A program made the translations under genes and the position numbers. Shown piece by piece: positions 11,711-24,379 of a DNA stretch of 64,000 nt; position 1 is the stretch's first letter; the number at the start of each line of letters is the position of its first letter. Source of the stretch: Cocos nucifera (taxonomy: Eukaryota; Streptophyta; Magnoliopsida; Arecales; Arecaceae); the NCBI GenBank assembly GCA_006176705.1, contig QRFJ01000377.1:310001-374000 (forward strand). The letters are read 5' to 3'. The notes under the pieces are model-generated. The model was not told the DNA's origin and made no database searches. It saw nothing but the letters and a program-made list of their open reading frames with translations.

Positions 11711-13411
11711 TATGGTTGCAGTTCTCTAGATCTATTTTGATTTGATCTGATTTTATTTTTTCTTATGATCTGATTATTTAGATTTTAGATGTTTTATGAG
11801 ATGTAATTAGATCTGAAATCAGTAGATGCATTTAAAATTTTCATATGTATGACATATGCGATACATGTCTAGACTAGTTAGATAGTTCTATACTATGAAT
11901 AGTCTAGATCCAAAAATATTTATGATAAGATTATTTAAATTTTTTTTTTAGATGTTACATGAGATGTAATCAGATCTAAAATATGATTTTATATGTTTAA
12001 ATTTTATACATGAGATGTATACAAAGCATGTGTAGGTTAGATCTTTAATCATATAAGAGTTATATGCATTAGATCTAATTATTTTGTAGTGTAATCTATA
12101 TTTTTGATTAAGGCATTTTCCTTGGCCATCCGGTGATAAGAGTAAGAAGGGTTTAAAAGCCCTCAATTTTCATTTGATAGGATGCTCTTATGGCATGTAG
12201 GGGTGCTATGTGTTTGCCCTTAATCAGAAATTAAAAACTTACTTTTCTGAAAAATTCTAGATCCAAAAATCCTAGGATATTTACAAGCTTTGATCTTGAA
12301 CATTATTTTAACTTAATTAAGAATTAAGTTTATGAATTTATTTAGGTCTAAAAATTATGAATTTTTAGATCTAAAATATTTTCATAAAACATGAGTTCAG
12401 GTGTGGGTAGCTCAATTAGGTCTAGCAGTTGATCAAACTGAATCAAGGGTTGGTTAAGTGGGATCAAAAGTGCTTAGATATGACCAGCCCATTAGACGTA
12501 AGTCTTGGTCAAGGTCGACTCATAGTCACATATGGTCGACCACTTTAAGACCTAATTTGGCTCCACGATTCAAGGTTGGATTGTAGGTTAACTCGATGAA
12601 TTTTGGTCAAATAAGTTGGTGTTTAAGGTAAGTTTGGTATATTCTACTAGTGGTCTTTAATTAAGAGCTACTCGATCTGAATGCATTTATGGTGAGTTAA
12701 TGGCATATCCCTCCCACTAATCTTACTTACCTGGCCGATTGAGTCGACCTAGTTCTAGTTTGAGGTGGCAACGATTCAAGCTTACCCATGCCACTAAGTT
12801 AGTTATAATTGTTATGACTAGTCGAGTCTAAGAGACCTAAAACAAATCTTTCTAAAAAAATATTAAATCATTGGACTCCCATCATTGTAGATGTGTGGGC
12901 CCTTCTCGGGGTTGATTATTCTTGGCTGGATATAGTGGTTCGGTTGCACCAAGAAGACACAACCACATCTATTAGGCATAGGATGCTATGAATTAGAGGA
13001 TGGGTTGGGCTTAATATTTTAAATATGGTGAGGGTCCCAGTCATGAATCCAGTTCATGCAAATGGTGGGTTTGGCTTAACTAAGAAGTGGAGCAATATTC
13101 TGGGCATGGTGAGCTTCATGAATTAGAGATCAAGTTTGGGTGCACCATGTTTGGAGAAACATTGGATAAGAGTTGTCTACTCATCGATTGACGCATCACC
13201 AATAACTATTAGATGAGGTGGAGAGCCAATCGATGGGACCGCACCACCCACTAAAAGTCAATAATCATGGAGACTTTCACATCTCTACTAAGAGAGTGTA
13301 TGGATCCAAGAAAATAGTGAAAGCCTAAATTTGTTTAAAAATAAAATCACTAAACAAATTGGTCTAGTCAAATTACAAATCTAACTAGAAACTTTGACTC
13401 TCTGCAGAAAA
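11711..13411 (+). other. Untranslated leader of element D
   Basis: 1.7 kb without gene content. It repeats the family's leader blocks: ccttggccatccgg near 12121, the stretch near 12540-12760 with ctcgatctgaatgcattt, the block with gcaccaagaagacacaacc near 12947-12967, and the block around 13200-13320 just before gag. Confidence 0.75.
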
Positions 13412-13426
13412 ATATTTGTGTCAAAC
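13412..13426 (+). pseudogene. First codons of D gag, cut by element E
   Basis: In relatives gag starts ATG TTT GCG TCC AAC (45270) or ATG TCT GCG TCC AAC. Here the DNA reads ATA TTT GTG TCA AAC, so the start codon is lost, and then element E begins. Gag resumes at 24380 with the codons for LA-ILDTHKL. The last five bases, CAAAC, are the target-site duplication of E. Confidence 0.75.
13422..13426 (+). repeat. Target-site duplication of element E, left copy (CAAAC)
   Basis: Identical CAAAC at 24375-24379. Removing E plus one copy rejoins the D gag start exactly in line with intact relatives. Confidence 0.9.
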
Positions 13427-16356
13427 TATTGGAAAATGTATCCTAAATCCAATTATCTAGGTTGTAGATGGTTGAGCTAAATGTAACTATACTTGAATTA
13501 TTAATGAATAAAATTATTCTTTTAGCATATTCATCACTTTGTACATCTTTCTATAATGAACTCTTCTATGATGAAGTCCTCAGGACTATTTAGACTTGAC
13601 AAAGAAAGATTTATCGTTTAGTCCTCAAATGTGTTCACAACCAAATAATTTGTTGTTATCCAAGATGACAACGTATCGAGTGTAAGTCATTGTATGTCAT
13701 AAGTGTTGGTTGTTCTCTTAACCAAGAAGTATGGAGATAGTGTTATGGCATGCAGGTGAAGTGTAGGGATACATTTCACTGAACGTGATTCAACTGTGCA
13801 GCTTTCTACTATCAAGAGTTGCTCATGAAGGATATGGGTATGAGTGTCCCTTAGATCTGAGATCACCATGATGACCTGTCAGCAACTCACTGCACTTAGG
13901 AACCAGACTATTTGAATTTTTAATTCAATGACGGAAGGCTACTAGATGCAGTCAAGTACTTAGCTTGTCGGTGTATGAGTCAAGATGGGATTGACCCCTC
14001 CAAGTGTTGGAGCAAGTGCATTGCTATATTTTAATTTAGCAAATCCTTAGCCAAGGTAGTCCATATGATGAATGCTAAATTTTGAAATATATTGTGAATG
14101 AATTTTAGGGTTGACAATAAATCCTAAATCATCTTTTGAGCATCGAGGTCAATGGGAGGAATTATACAGTAACCATATGCCATAGGTTCGTTGATGTAGC
14201 ATTGCAATTATTTGACCTATCTGAATGTCGGGTACCATTGCTAGATTATTACATCGATTAGTATAGAAAATTAGTTTCTATGCTACCGACTTAGGATTCA
14301 AACCTATGGGGTTACACACAATATGAGTTGCTAGCTGATTTGATGGCTGATATTGAGTCTCGATGATCTAAGACTTTATGGTCAAGAGTTTCACTGGACT
14401 AAAACTCTAGGACCAAGAGTCCCACTAGACTGGGACTTTGAGTCCTTCATGTTCGAGACTCTTTGATCAAGAGTCCTGATGACTTATGACTCTATGGTTA
14501 AGAGTCCCACTAGATTGGGACTCTATGGTCAAGAGTCCTACTGGACTAGAACAATGTGACCAAGAGTTTTAGTGGACTGAAACTCTGAGTTCTACTCATT
14601 TGAAACACTCTGATCAAGAGTTCCACTGGTCTAGGACTCTATGATCATGAGTTTGATTCGTTTGGGACACTGGGTTCAAGAGTCCCACTGATTTGGGACT
14701 CTTCAGGAGTTTCATGTTGATGAAACTTTGTTGCTCGATAACCAATCCAATTTGGACTCAGATATTTTTTGAAGGATTAATTAGTAATTCAATTATTGAT
14801 TAACTCAATTTGATTGAGCGATGAGGATTTGATCAAGTTCGATTGAATTTGATTTGATTGGGTTTGATCCGATCTGGTCATGAGATGACCTAATCACTAT
14901 GGAAGTTTTAATCCTAATTTGATCAGGACCTAGACCTAATTAATTTTTAATTTAATTAGTATTTTTTTTGGATTAGACTAAGCCTAATTTGGTTGGGTTT
15001 AACCTGGTCTAATTGGGCCTAGATTAATTGGTTTGGTTGAAACCAATTAGGACTAAGTCAAATAAAGTTTGAATTCAAACTGTCCCATGCGCCCACCATT
15101 TTTGACTTTTTCAGTCTTGTTCCATGCCCAAAATTTTGTACGTAACTTTTCTATCACCCAGAAGGTTTCTACACCCCTTCTCTTATCTACTTTTGACCTG
15201 GTCCAAGGGTTGGACTGGTTCAAAGTAAGTTGAGTTTTGAATTCAACTCAGTTTGCTGAAAGTTGGAACTAATCCAACCTTATCTGCTTCCCACGCCCTC
15301 CCTTTTATTTGTCCAACATTTTTTGGAGAAATAAAAATGTGCACATGTAGAAAGAGAGTCCTTATATGTGTTAAACACATGGGAGGGGGCGTTGGATAAG
15401 GATAAGAGGCTCACTTGATTTTTGAAATCAAGTGAGTGGTTAAAACCTTCCAACCACTCGACCCTTATCTCTTTCCATTCATTTTTCCCAAGGTATTTAT
15501 GTCAATAAATTATGAGAACTTTTATGTGTGTAGAAGAAGGGATCAAAATTATGTGGTAAAATTTAAAAATGATTGAGCATTAGTTTTGGGCAAAAAAAAA
15601 ATCTTAGAGTGAACATGAGTAGGATCCTACAGCACTTTATTTTTCCCTCTTGCCTCTCTTCTCTTCTGATTTTCACCTCTAAGGATATCTAATTTTTAGA
15701 TATGATCTAAATAGGATTTATATATCTAAAAGTTATCTTTCCACAAAAACTTATTGTATGGAAAAACTCCACACAGAGAGGATGTGATAGGATTTTTAGT
15801 GTGTCTAGATTTTTGGGCCGAGTGAAACCCTAGATTTATGAATCTGGGTTTGGGTGGAGAGATCGAGTGCTATGAGCATCTGATCACCACCAAATTTGAA
15901 ACACCTCTTCATCATCATCTAGTATTTATGTTCTAATTTTATAGAGTATTTAAAAAATTAGAAAGTACATGATCAATTGGATCGATCGTGATCAGCCATT
16001 GAAGGCCCTAGCGAGGAGCTAGCACTCTAGTGGGGCTGATCGGGATCAGAAGCTCCGTGTGGACTAACCATAGAAGCCAAACATATGTGCAGCTATAGTA
16101 CGATACTAGAGCATTATCCGATGAATTCAGATTGTAGTGATCAGCTATCCACAAAAAGATATTGTATTCTGAACATATAGATGTATTAAAGAGTTTGCTA
16201 CATAGTTTTATTTTTAGATCTATATGAATGCATGCATATTGTGTTTAGATCCTTAGTGTAGGGCTTAATATTCTAATATAATCAAAAATTAATTAATTTT
16301 CTACTATATTTTAGCTATTTTCAAAAAAATTTTTGAAAGTAGCACTGCATCCTTCA
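13427..16356 (+). repeat. 5' LTR of element E (2.93 kb)
   Basis: Begins TATTGGAAAATG where the 3' copy has TGTTGAAAAATG, so the first bases are mutated, and ends GCATCCTTCA. It is collinear over its full length with 21420-24374, differing by scattered substitutions and small indels. It contains a degenerate tandem array at about 14361-14720. Open stretches inside it, such as the one near 13687-13869, recur in both LTRs and have no coding signal. Confidence 0.9.
14361..14720 (+). repeat. Degenerate minisatellite in the E 5' LTR
   Basis: About ten imperfect units of roughly 35 bp built on gactctatggtcaagagtcc followed by cactggactggga. GACTC and GAGTC in each unit make small inverted repeats. 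The same array is at 22360-22740 in the other LTR. Confidence 0.8.
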
Positions 16357-16358
16357 AA

Positions 16359-16370
16359 TAGTATTAGAGC
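16359..16370 (+). other. Primer-binding site of element E
   Basis: TAGTATTAGAGC, two bases off TGGTATCAGAGC, directly after the 5' LTR. Initiator tRNA-Met type. Confidence 0.75.
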
Positions 16371-18121
16371 TTAGGTTTGCTAAACATGATATACTTGCAT
16401 GATTGGATTAATAATTTAGATTTGATCTAAATATTAATCTAATATTTTGATTAATTAGATCTAAAAATTAAAATCAAGATCACATGGACTACAGGTTATC
16501 CTATTGTAGGATTTACCCTCTGTAGTGCAAAGGTTATCCTTGTACGTGCTTGATCTTGTAGTTGATCATAAAATTTTTAGATTAGATCTAATTTTTTGTG
16601 ATATATTAAATTAAGCTTTAATCTAATTTTTGATCATGAATGCATGTTTAGATAGGATCTAAAGTTAGATTTATGATTTAGTATTATGTAGTGTACATAG
16701 TTTCAAATTAAACCCTATAACTAGTGTTGTTTATGAATTGAGCCGATTCAATTTTAAAGTGAGTCAACTCAATTGGTGAATGATGCTAAGTTATAAAGAA
16801 CCTTTCAAAATTTGAAAATTATTTTCAAAATGCCGAACTCCAACCCATCAGCCCAAAACTTAATTAAAGAAATTAAGTATTGTTCATAGGGTCTAGAATT
16901 GTGAATTAAGATTCTAAGATAAAGGCATAAGACTGCAGGTTAAAGTGTTAGATGAATTAGGTTCATTAATTGGGTTAGACTTAAGATTAGTTAAAGAATG
17001 GATTAATCTAGAGTAATTGATCAAATCTAACTAAGTGTTGTATTAGATTAGGTCAAGGACACTCTAGAATCAACTCCAATAGTTGTAGTTGGATGAGTCC
17101 ATGTCTTTAACAAGACCAAAATGGACTTAATTCATAGCTACGTGGTTAAGTCCAAAATTACTAGGTTGATCAGATTAAAACTAATTAATCGATTGGTGTC
17201 TAAGATAAGTTTGACAGTCTAGATCAGTGGTTTTTAATTAGGAGCTACTCGTACTAATTCGATCTTTGATGAGTTAATGGCATATCCCTTCCACTGATCT
17301 CACTTACCTAGCTGATATGATCAATTGAGATTTGATTAGATCACTTGGTGATTCAGATTGACCCATGTCATTAGGAATTAGTTTGACTGATTTCAATTAG
17401 TAAGACTGAATAAGGTGCCCATGGACCTAAATTGATCTTAGTCCTCACCTATTGACTTGGTGAAGTCAGTGGGAGGATTTGACTTGGTGAAGTCAGTGGA
17501 AGAAATTTAATCCATATCCTTTCTATCCTTAAATCATAAGTAACCTAAATTATCTAAATTATTAGATTCTTAAAATGACTAAGTTATGAAGATAACTGAG
17601 TCATAGCCTTCCATTAAGATAAATAATAATGAGTCTAATCTTCTAGGTGGACATTAGAGGTGCCTTACACATGGTGTTCATTTGAATATTGGAATTACTA
17701 TCCACCACATGATGATTAGGTCGCACTCTCTTAATGGTGATCAGGTTAGCCAAAGCTTTCCTTGGGCCTGGTTATCATTGGTTTGATGCACTAATGTTAA
17801 TCATGTTAATGGTTGGACCTAACCAGACTTTTTTAGTAGAGACCATAGCCTACTGATTTGGTATCTGGTGCAAAACCTAAATACTAAAAATTATTTAGAA
17901 AAATAATTGGTTATGAACCTACCTATAGATGCACATGGGTTAGCCAGAGCTTTTCTCGGGCCCATTTGTAGTCTATGTGGATTTTAGTACCCACTAAGGA
18001 GTTAGTGTAATTTTTCGAATCGGAGGTAGAGGCTACCAATTCGTTAAAAATAGTGGGAGGATCTTTAGACTAAAGTCCAAGTCTTTAGGATTTAAATTTA
18101 TTCAAGTACTTATTAGGTTTC
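16371..18121 (+). other. Leader region of element E, no gene seen
   Basis: 1.75 kb without a usable reading frame. It shares loose blocks with the Angela leaders (the gagttaatggcatatccctt block at 17272-17292; the tcgggcccattt block near 17965). A short direct repeat of gacttggtgaagtcagtgg occurs at about 17455 and 17481. Gag should follow but I could not recognise one. Confidence 0.6.
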
Positions 18122-18487
18122 ATGTTTTTCTTTCAGATAAATAGAATGGCTAGAATATGTCCGCTCCGTTCACTATTGGACGGTGGTAAGCATTTAGGAC
18201 CTAAGAACAAGGAGTCTAGTGTTGACCCTAATAAGACAGATCTAGAGAGGAATGGTCCTCTTAACCCAAATAGATTGAATAGAAGAAATCAGCAAGTGGT
18301 TGCTGGTCAAGGCTATTATATGATAATATCTTGCAGTTTCTCTGTATATGACATATCTACCTGGGTATTAGATATCGGGAGTCCGATTCATATATGCAAT
18401 TCATTGCATAGACTTCAAATTGGTAGAAAACTTGAAATGATGATAGATTTCTTAATGTTGAAAATGAAAGTCAAATTCCAGTCCTAG
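18122..18487 (+). pseudogene. Element E: gag tail and aspartic protease remnant
   Basis: The open stretch ends in a protease-like segment STWVLDIGSPIHICNSL, where active relatives have WVLDSGSSAHLC or WVLDTGS. The catalytic Asp is kept but the next residue is Ile instead of Ser/Thr. The N-terminal 60 residues are rich in Asn, Arg and Pro and could be the end of gag. The frame closes at 18487. Confidence 0.7.
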
Positions 18488-18754
18488 CATTAGAAACTCT
18501 TGAACTATTTTTTCAAGAATAATAGTATCATTTTAAGTGACTGTCACTATTGTCCATCTTTTATGATGAACATAATATTTATTGGGCTATTGGCCCAGGA
18601 TGGTTATTGTTTATCAATAAAAAAAAATTATTATAATATCATTATGAATGATGTTACAGTACTATAAGGACAATTGAGAAATGACATTTACATTACATCA
18701 TAGCCTATTAGTGTAATGTACACGTCGAATATATGACCAAAACTAGATAATATC

Positions 18755-19640
18755 ACTAATGCTTATCTTTGGCATGGTAGGTTTGATCATATAAACAAGA
18801 ATAGGATTAACAGATTAGTCAAGGAGTATATCTTTGATATTGATAATTATGAATCATTAAATACCTGTGAGTCCCGCCTTCTTGGAAAGATGACCAAATC
18901 ACCTTTTACTGAAAAAGGTGAATGGGGCACTGAGCTTCTGAGTCTAGTACATACTGATGTATGTAGGCCTTTGAACATAAGTGCTAGAGATGGGTATTAC
19001 TACTTCATTATATTTACTGATGATCTATCTAGGTATGGATACGTCTATCTTATGAAGAATAAATTTGATTCGTTTGAAATATTCAAACGATATCGAAATG
19101 AGGTAGAAAAATAACTTAGAAAGAGTATTAAAACTCTTCAATCTGATTGAGGAGGAAAATAACTTTTCAAGGAGTTTTTGACATATCTAGGAGAGAATGG
19201 GATTCTCTCATAATGGACTTCTCCTGGAACACCATAGCATAATGGTGTATCTGAAAGGAGGAATCGAACCCTGTTGGATATGGTTCGGTCCATGATGGGG
19301 TTTACAAGTTTGCTGATTTTATTTTGGGGTTATACATTAGAGACTATCTATTTTATTTTGAATAATATTTCGAGCAAGTCTATTACAAAGACTCCATATG
19401 AGATATGTACTGGGTGTAAGCCGACACTCTTTCACTTTAGGGTTTGGGGATGTCCGGCTTATGTTAAATATTTGCAGTCAAAAAAGCTTGGACCTAGGTC
19501 CGATAAATGCTTGTTCATAGGATATCCCAAGAAAACTAGGGGTTATTACTTCTACCTTATTGAAGAATAAAAGGTATTCGTCAGCAATAGAGCAGTCTTT
19601 TCGAAAAAGTAGTTCCTTAGTTAAAGAATAGCTACCTCTA
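18755..19640 (+). pseudogene. Element E: integrase
   Basis: From the zinc-binding start near 18765 (WHGRFDHINKNRI, then CES instead of CESC, so one Cys is lost) through the core. The first Asp is in LVHTDVC and the DDLSRYGYVYLM motif follows. The region of the second Asp, near 19140, reads LQSD followed by a stop. The Glu stands in GVSERRNRTLLDMV near 19250-19280. The C-terminal part at 19274-19570 has TPYEICTG, FRVWGCPAYVK and FIGYPKKTRGYYFY. Several stops lie in between. Confidence 0.85.
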
Positions 19641-19708
19641 ATGTTGAACTTAATGAAGTTCGACAGGTAGAAGAACCGACACATTCTAGTGAACCTACAA
19701 AACTAGAT

Positions 19709-20850
19709 TTGATAACATTAAATCCAGAGCCTATTGAAGTAGCACCAAGGAGATCTGGTAGAGTACCGTATCAATCGAATAGATACTATGGTTTCTTGAT
19801 TCGAGATGGTGATCCTGTCGAACTCAATGAGAACGATAAAGATCCGATCACCTACATGGATGCCATGCAGAGGTCTGACTCTGATAAGTGGTTAGAAGCC
19901 ATGAAATCCAAAATAGAGTTCATGAAAGTCAACAATGTATGGACACTGGTTGATCCACCTAAAGGGATAAAATTCATTGGGTGTAAGTGAATTTTCAAAA
20001 AAAAAAGGGGTGTAGATGGAAAGGTGGAGACCTCTAAAGCCAATCTGGTTGCCAAGGGATATCGTTAGCATTATGGTATTGACTATGATGAGACATTTTC
20101 TCTGATGGCAATGCTCAAATCTATTCAAATCATGCTTGCGATAGCGGCATACCTAAACTATGAGATCTGGCAAATGGATGTGAAAATAGCTTTTCTGAAT
20201 GGAGAGCTGGATGAAGAGATGTATATGATATAGCTTGAGGGTTTCACATCCACAGATGAGTCTAAGGTGTGCAAGTTTTATAGATCCATCTATGGATTGA
20301 AGCAGGCATCATGGAGTTGGAACATGCATTTTGATAAAGTAATTAGAACATATAACTTCGTTAAGAATGGAGAAGGATTCTATGTGTATAAATGGGCTAA
20401 CGGTTCTGTTGTTGTATTTCTTGTACTGTATGTCGATGACATTCTCTTAATCGGGAATGACATCCTTGCATTACAGGGAATAAAAGTTTAGCAATCATCT
20501 CAATTCTTCATGAAGGACTTAGGAGAAGCATCCTTCATCCTAGGGATGAAGATCTATAGAGATAGAACTAAAAGATTGCTTGGATTGTCCCAGTCTACGT
20601 ACATTGATACTATGCTGAAATGGTTCAGCATGGAGAATTTCAAGAAGGGCTATCTTTCGATAGGCCATGAAATTTCGCTCTCCAAGAGGGATTGTCTGAC
20701 AACTACTCAAGAGAGAGATCGTATGAGTAGAATACCATATGCTTCGATAGTGGGTTATATTATATACACCATGATGTATATGGGATCGGATGTGGCATAC
20801 TCACTAGGGGTAGTGAATACATACCAGTCTGATCTAGGTAAGAATCACTG
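19709..20850 (+). pseudogene. Element E: reverse transcriptase
   Basis: Starts after the proline-rich linker at 19709-19990 (VWTLVDPPKG). Stops fall at 19988 and 20067. It continues with MDVKIAFLNGELDEEMY, SIYGLKQASWSW and the catalytic box LYVDDILLIGND (20425-20460), then KDLGEASFILGMKIYRDR and the connection domain to 20850. Both active-site Asp residues of YVDD are kept, so only stops and a frame change near 20490 have killed it. Confidence 0.88.
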
Positions 20851-21405
20851 AAAGGTTGTAAAATCTATTCTTAAGTATTTAAGAAATACTAAGGACCAGT
20901 GGCTCATCTATGGAGATTCTGACTTGAAACTTGTAGGATATAAAAATTTTAGTTTCCAGTCAGATAATGATGATAGCAAAAGTGTGTCAGATTTTGTATT
21001 TATCCTAAATGGTGGAGTGGTCTGCTGGAAGAGTTTCAAGCAGCACACTATAGCCAATTCTATATGCGAGGTGGAGTATGTCTAATGCTGCGGAGGAAGT
21101 TGGGTGGCTGCAAAAGTTCATCGATGAGCTTGGAGTGGCACCCTCCTTGGATGGTCCAGTTTTGCTATAAGTGACAATACTGGAGCCATAGCTCAAGCGA
21201 AGGAGTTGAAGGCACATCAACGCACCAAATATATTCTACGTCGCTACCACCTTGTATGAGAGATCATGGAGTGAGGTGATGTCGAGCTTCAAAAGATCGA
21301 TGGAAAGGAGAATGTGGCCGACCCCTTTACTAAAGCTTTCAGAATCAAAGAATTCGGCAATCACAAATGGAAGATAGGTATTCGATACTATTTTGAGTGG
21401 CTTTA
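20851..21405 (+). pseudogene. Element E: RNase H remnant
   Basis: Continues in broken frame from KSILKYLRNTKD. GGVVCWKSFKQH at about 21010-21045 corresponds to GGAVSWKSSKQT of the copy at 34580-35497. The Glu segment (EVEY) follows near 21068, and the end near 21290-21400 matches KVDGKENVADPFTKA. Frameshifts near 21080 and 21170 separate the parts. Confidence 0.8.
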
Positions 21406-21408
21406 GTC

Positions 21409-21419
21409 TAAGTGGGAGT
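21409..21419 (+). other. Polypurine tract of element E
   Basis: Purine run with AAGTGGGAGT ending at the 3' LTR start at 21420, the usual plus-strand primer of plant copia elements. Confidence 0.8.
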
Positions 21420-24374
21420 TGTTGAAAAATGTATCCTAAAGTCAATCATCTAGGTTGTAGATGGTTGAGCTAAATATAATTATACTTGAATTATTAATGA
21501 ATAAAATTATTCTTTTGACATATTCATCATTTTGTACATCTTTCTATAATGAACTCTTCTGTGATTAAGTCCTCAGGACTATTTAGACTCGACAAAGGAG
21601 GATTTATCGTTTAGTCCTCAAATGTGTTCGCAACTAAATGATTCATTGTTATCCAGGATGACAATGTATTGAGTGTAGGTCATTGTGTGCCATAAGTGTT
21701 GGTTGTCCTCTTAACCAAGAAGTATAGAGATACTATTATGGCATGCAGGTGAAGTGTAGAGGTACATTTCACTGAATGTGATCCAACTGTGGAGCTCTCT
21801 ACTATCAAGAGTTGCTCACGAAAAATATGGGTATGAGTGATCCTTAGACCTGAGATCACCATGGTGACATGCAAGCAACTCACTGCACTTAGGTATCGAA
21901 CTATCTGAATTTCTAATTTAGTGATGAAAGGCTACTAGGTGCAGTCAAGTACTTGACTTATCAGTGTATGAGTCAAGATGGGATTGACCCCTCCAAGTGT
22001 TGGAGCAAGTGCATCGCTGTTTTTCAATTTAGCAAATCCTCGATCGAGATAGTCCATATGATGAATGCTAAATTTTGAAATATACTGTGGATGAGTTGTA
22101 GGGTTGACAGTAAATCCTAAATCATCTTTTAAACATCGAGGTCAAGGAGATAAATTATATGGTAACCATATGCCGTAGGTTCATCGATGTTGCATTACAA
22201 TTATTCGATCTATCTGGACGTTGGGTACCATTGCTAGATGCTCACATTGATTGGTACAGAAAATTAGTTTCTGTGCTATGGGCTTAGGATTCGAACCTAT
22301 GGGGTTACACACAATATGAGTTTCTACTTGATCTGATGGCTGATATTGAGTCTCGATGATCTAAGACTCTATGGTCAAGAGTCCCACTGGACTGGGACTC
22401 TATGGTCAAGAGTCCCACTGGATTGTGACTCTATGTCCTTCATGTCTGAGACTCTCTGATCGAGAGTTTCACTAGACTGGGACTCTATGGTCAAGAGTCC
22501 CACTGGACTGAAACTCTATGGTCAAGAGTTCCATTGGACTAGGACACTATGACCAAAAGTCCTAGTGGACTGGAACTCTGAGTCCTACTTATTTGGAACT
22601 CTCTGATCAATATTTTCACTAGTCTGGAACTCCATGATCATGAGTTCAATTCGTTTGGGACACTAGGTTCAAGAGTCCCACTGGTTTGGGACTCTTCAAG
22701 AGTTTCATGTTGATGGGACTCTGTTGTTCGGTAATCCATCTGATTTACACTCAGATATTTTTTAAAGAATTAATTAGTAATTTAATTACTAATTAGCTTA
22801 ATTTGATTGAGCGATGAGGATTTGATCATATCTGATTGAATTTAATTCGATTGGGTTTGACCCGATCTGGTCATAAGATGACCTAATCGCTATGGAAGTA
22901 TGATCCTAATTTGATCAGGACCTGGATTTAATTAAGTTTTAATTTAATTAAAATTTTATTAGATTAGGCTAAGCTTAATTTGGTTGGATTTAACCTGGTC
23001 TAATTGGATCTAGATTAATTGGTTTGGTTGAAACCAATTAGGACTAAGTCAAATAAAGTTTCAATTCAAACTCTCCCATGTGCCTATCATTTTTGACTTC
23101 TCCACTCTTTTTCCATGCCCAAAATTTTGTATGTAACTTTTCTATCACCTAGAAGGTTTTTGTGCCTCCTCTCTTATCTGCTTTTGACCTGATCCAAGGG
23201 TTGGACCAGCTCAAAGTATGTTGAGTTTTGAATTCAACTTAGTTTGTTGGAGGATGGAACTAATCCAACCTTATCTGCTTCCCACATCCCCCCTTTTGTT
23301 TGTTGAATATTTTTTAAAGAAATAAAAATGTATGCATGTAGAAGGAGAGACCTTCTACGTGTTAAACACATGGGAGGGGGCATTAGATAAGGATAAGAGG
23401 CTCACTTGATTTTTGAAATCAAGTGAGTGGTTAAAACCTCCCAACCACTCAACCCTTATCTCTTTCCATGCATTTTTCCCATGGTATTTATGTCAATAAA
23501 TTATGAAAAAAAATTTTCATGTAGAAGAAGGAGTCTGCATTATGTGGTAAAAATTTCAAAGTGATTGAGCCTTATTTTTGGTCATAAAAAATCTTGGAGT
23601 GAAGGTGAGTAGGCTCCTATAGCATTTTATTTTTCCCTCATGCCTCTCTTCTCTTCTGATTTTCACCTCTAAGGATACTCAATTTTTAGATATGATCTCA
23701 ATAGGATTTATAGATCTAGAAGTCACATTTCTAGAAAAACTTGTTTCATAGAAAAACTCCAAATAGAGAGTGCATGATAGAATTTTCAGTGTGTCAGGGT
23801 TTTTGGGCCGAGTGAAACCCTAGATTTATGAATCTAGGTTTGGGTGAAGAGATCGAGTGTTGTGAGCATTGGATTGCCACCAAATTTGAAACACCTCTTC
23901 ATCATCCTCCAATATTTGTGTTTTAATTTTTTGGAGTATCTAAGAAATCAAAAGATATATGATCGATTGGATCAATCATGATTAGCCATTGAAGGCCCCA
24001 GCGAGGAGCTAGCACTCTAGTGGGGCTAATCAGGACTAGGAGCTCCGTGTGGACCAACCATAGAGGTCGAACATATGTGCGACTGTAGTACAATACCAAA
24101 ATATTATTCGATGGATTTAGATTGTGGTGATCAGCTATTCGTGAAATGATATTGTATTCTGATCATATAGATGTAGTAAAGAGTTTGCTACATAGTTTTA
24201 TTTTTAGATCTATATGAATGCATGCATATTATGTTTAGATCCTTAGTGTAGAGCTTAATATTTTGATATGATCAAAAATTAATTAATTAGATTAATTAAT
24301 TTTTTACTATATTTTAGCTATTTTCAAAAAAAAAATTTGAAAGTAGCACTGCAAACCTTACACTGCATCCTTCA
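21420..24374 (+). repeat. 3' LTR of element E (2.96 kb)
   Basis: Starts TGTTGAAAAATG and ends CATCCTTCA at 24374, followed by the CAAAC duplication. Near its end it has a 14-base extra (aaccttacactgca) absent from the 5' copy, which includes bases resembling the flanking host DNA caaacctt. Confidence 0.9.
22360..22740 (+). repeat. Degenerate minisatellite in the E 3' LTR
   Basis: Counterpart of 14361-14720, about ten units of roughly 35 bp with GACTC/GAGTC pairs. Individual units are closer to each other here (ctatggtcaagagtcccact recurs exactly). Confidence 0.8.
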
Positions 24375-24379
24375 CAAAC
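24375..24379 (+). repeat. Target-site duplication of element E, right copy (CAAAC)
   Basis: Identical to 13422-13426. Confidence 0.9.

Larger units (their letters stand above)
13427..24374 (+). mobile_element. Complete Angela-related Ty1/copia element E, 10.9 kb, long LTRs
   Basis: Both LTRs (about 2.93 and 2.96 kb), primer-binding site, 1.75 kb leader, protease, integrase, RT, RNase H remnants, polypurine tract and a perfect 5-bp target duplication are present. No convincing gag was found between the leader and the protease, so gag is lost or diverged beyond recognition. Pol wording (SERRNRTLLDMVRSMM, DDLSRYGYVYLM) groups it with Angela, but its LTR is different from that of the A/D/N copies. 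Many stops make it inactive. Confidence 0.9.

Noticed and set aside
13687..13869. Open stretch on minus repeated at 21680-21883
   Set aside because: Both lie at the same place in the two E LTRs; repetition is explained by the LTR and the sequence has no domain features.
14361..14720. Possible CRISPR-like array
   Set aside because: Units are degenerate and contiguous with no unique spacers, and they sit inside a plant LTR.
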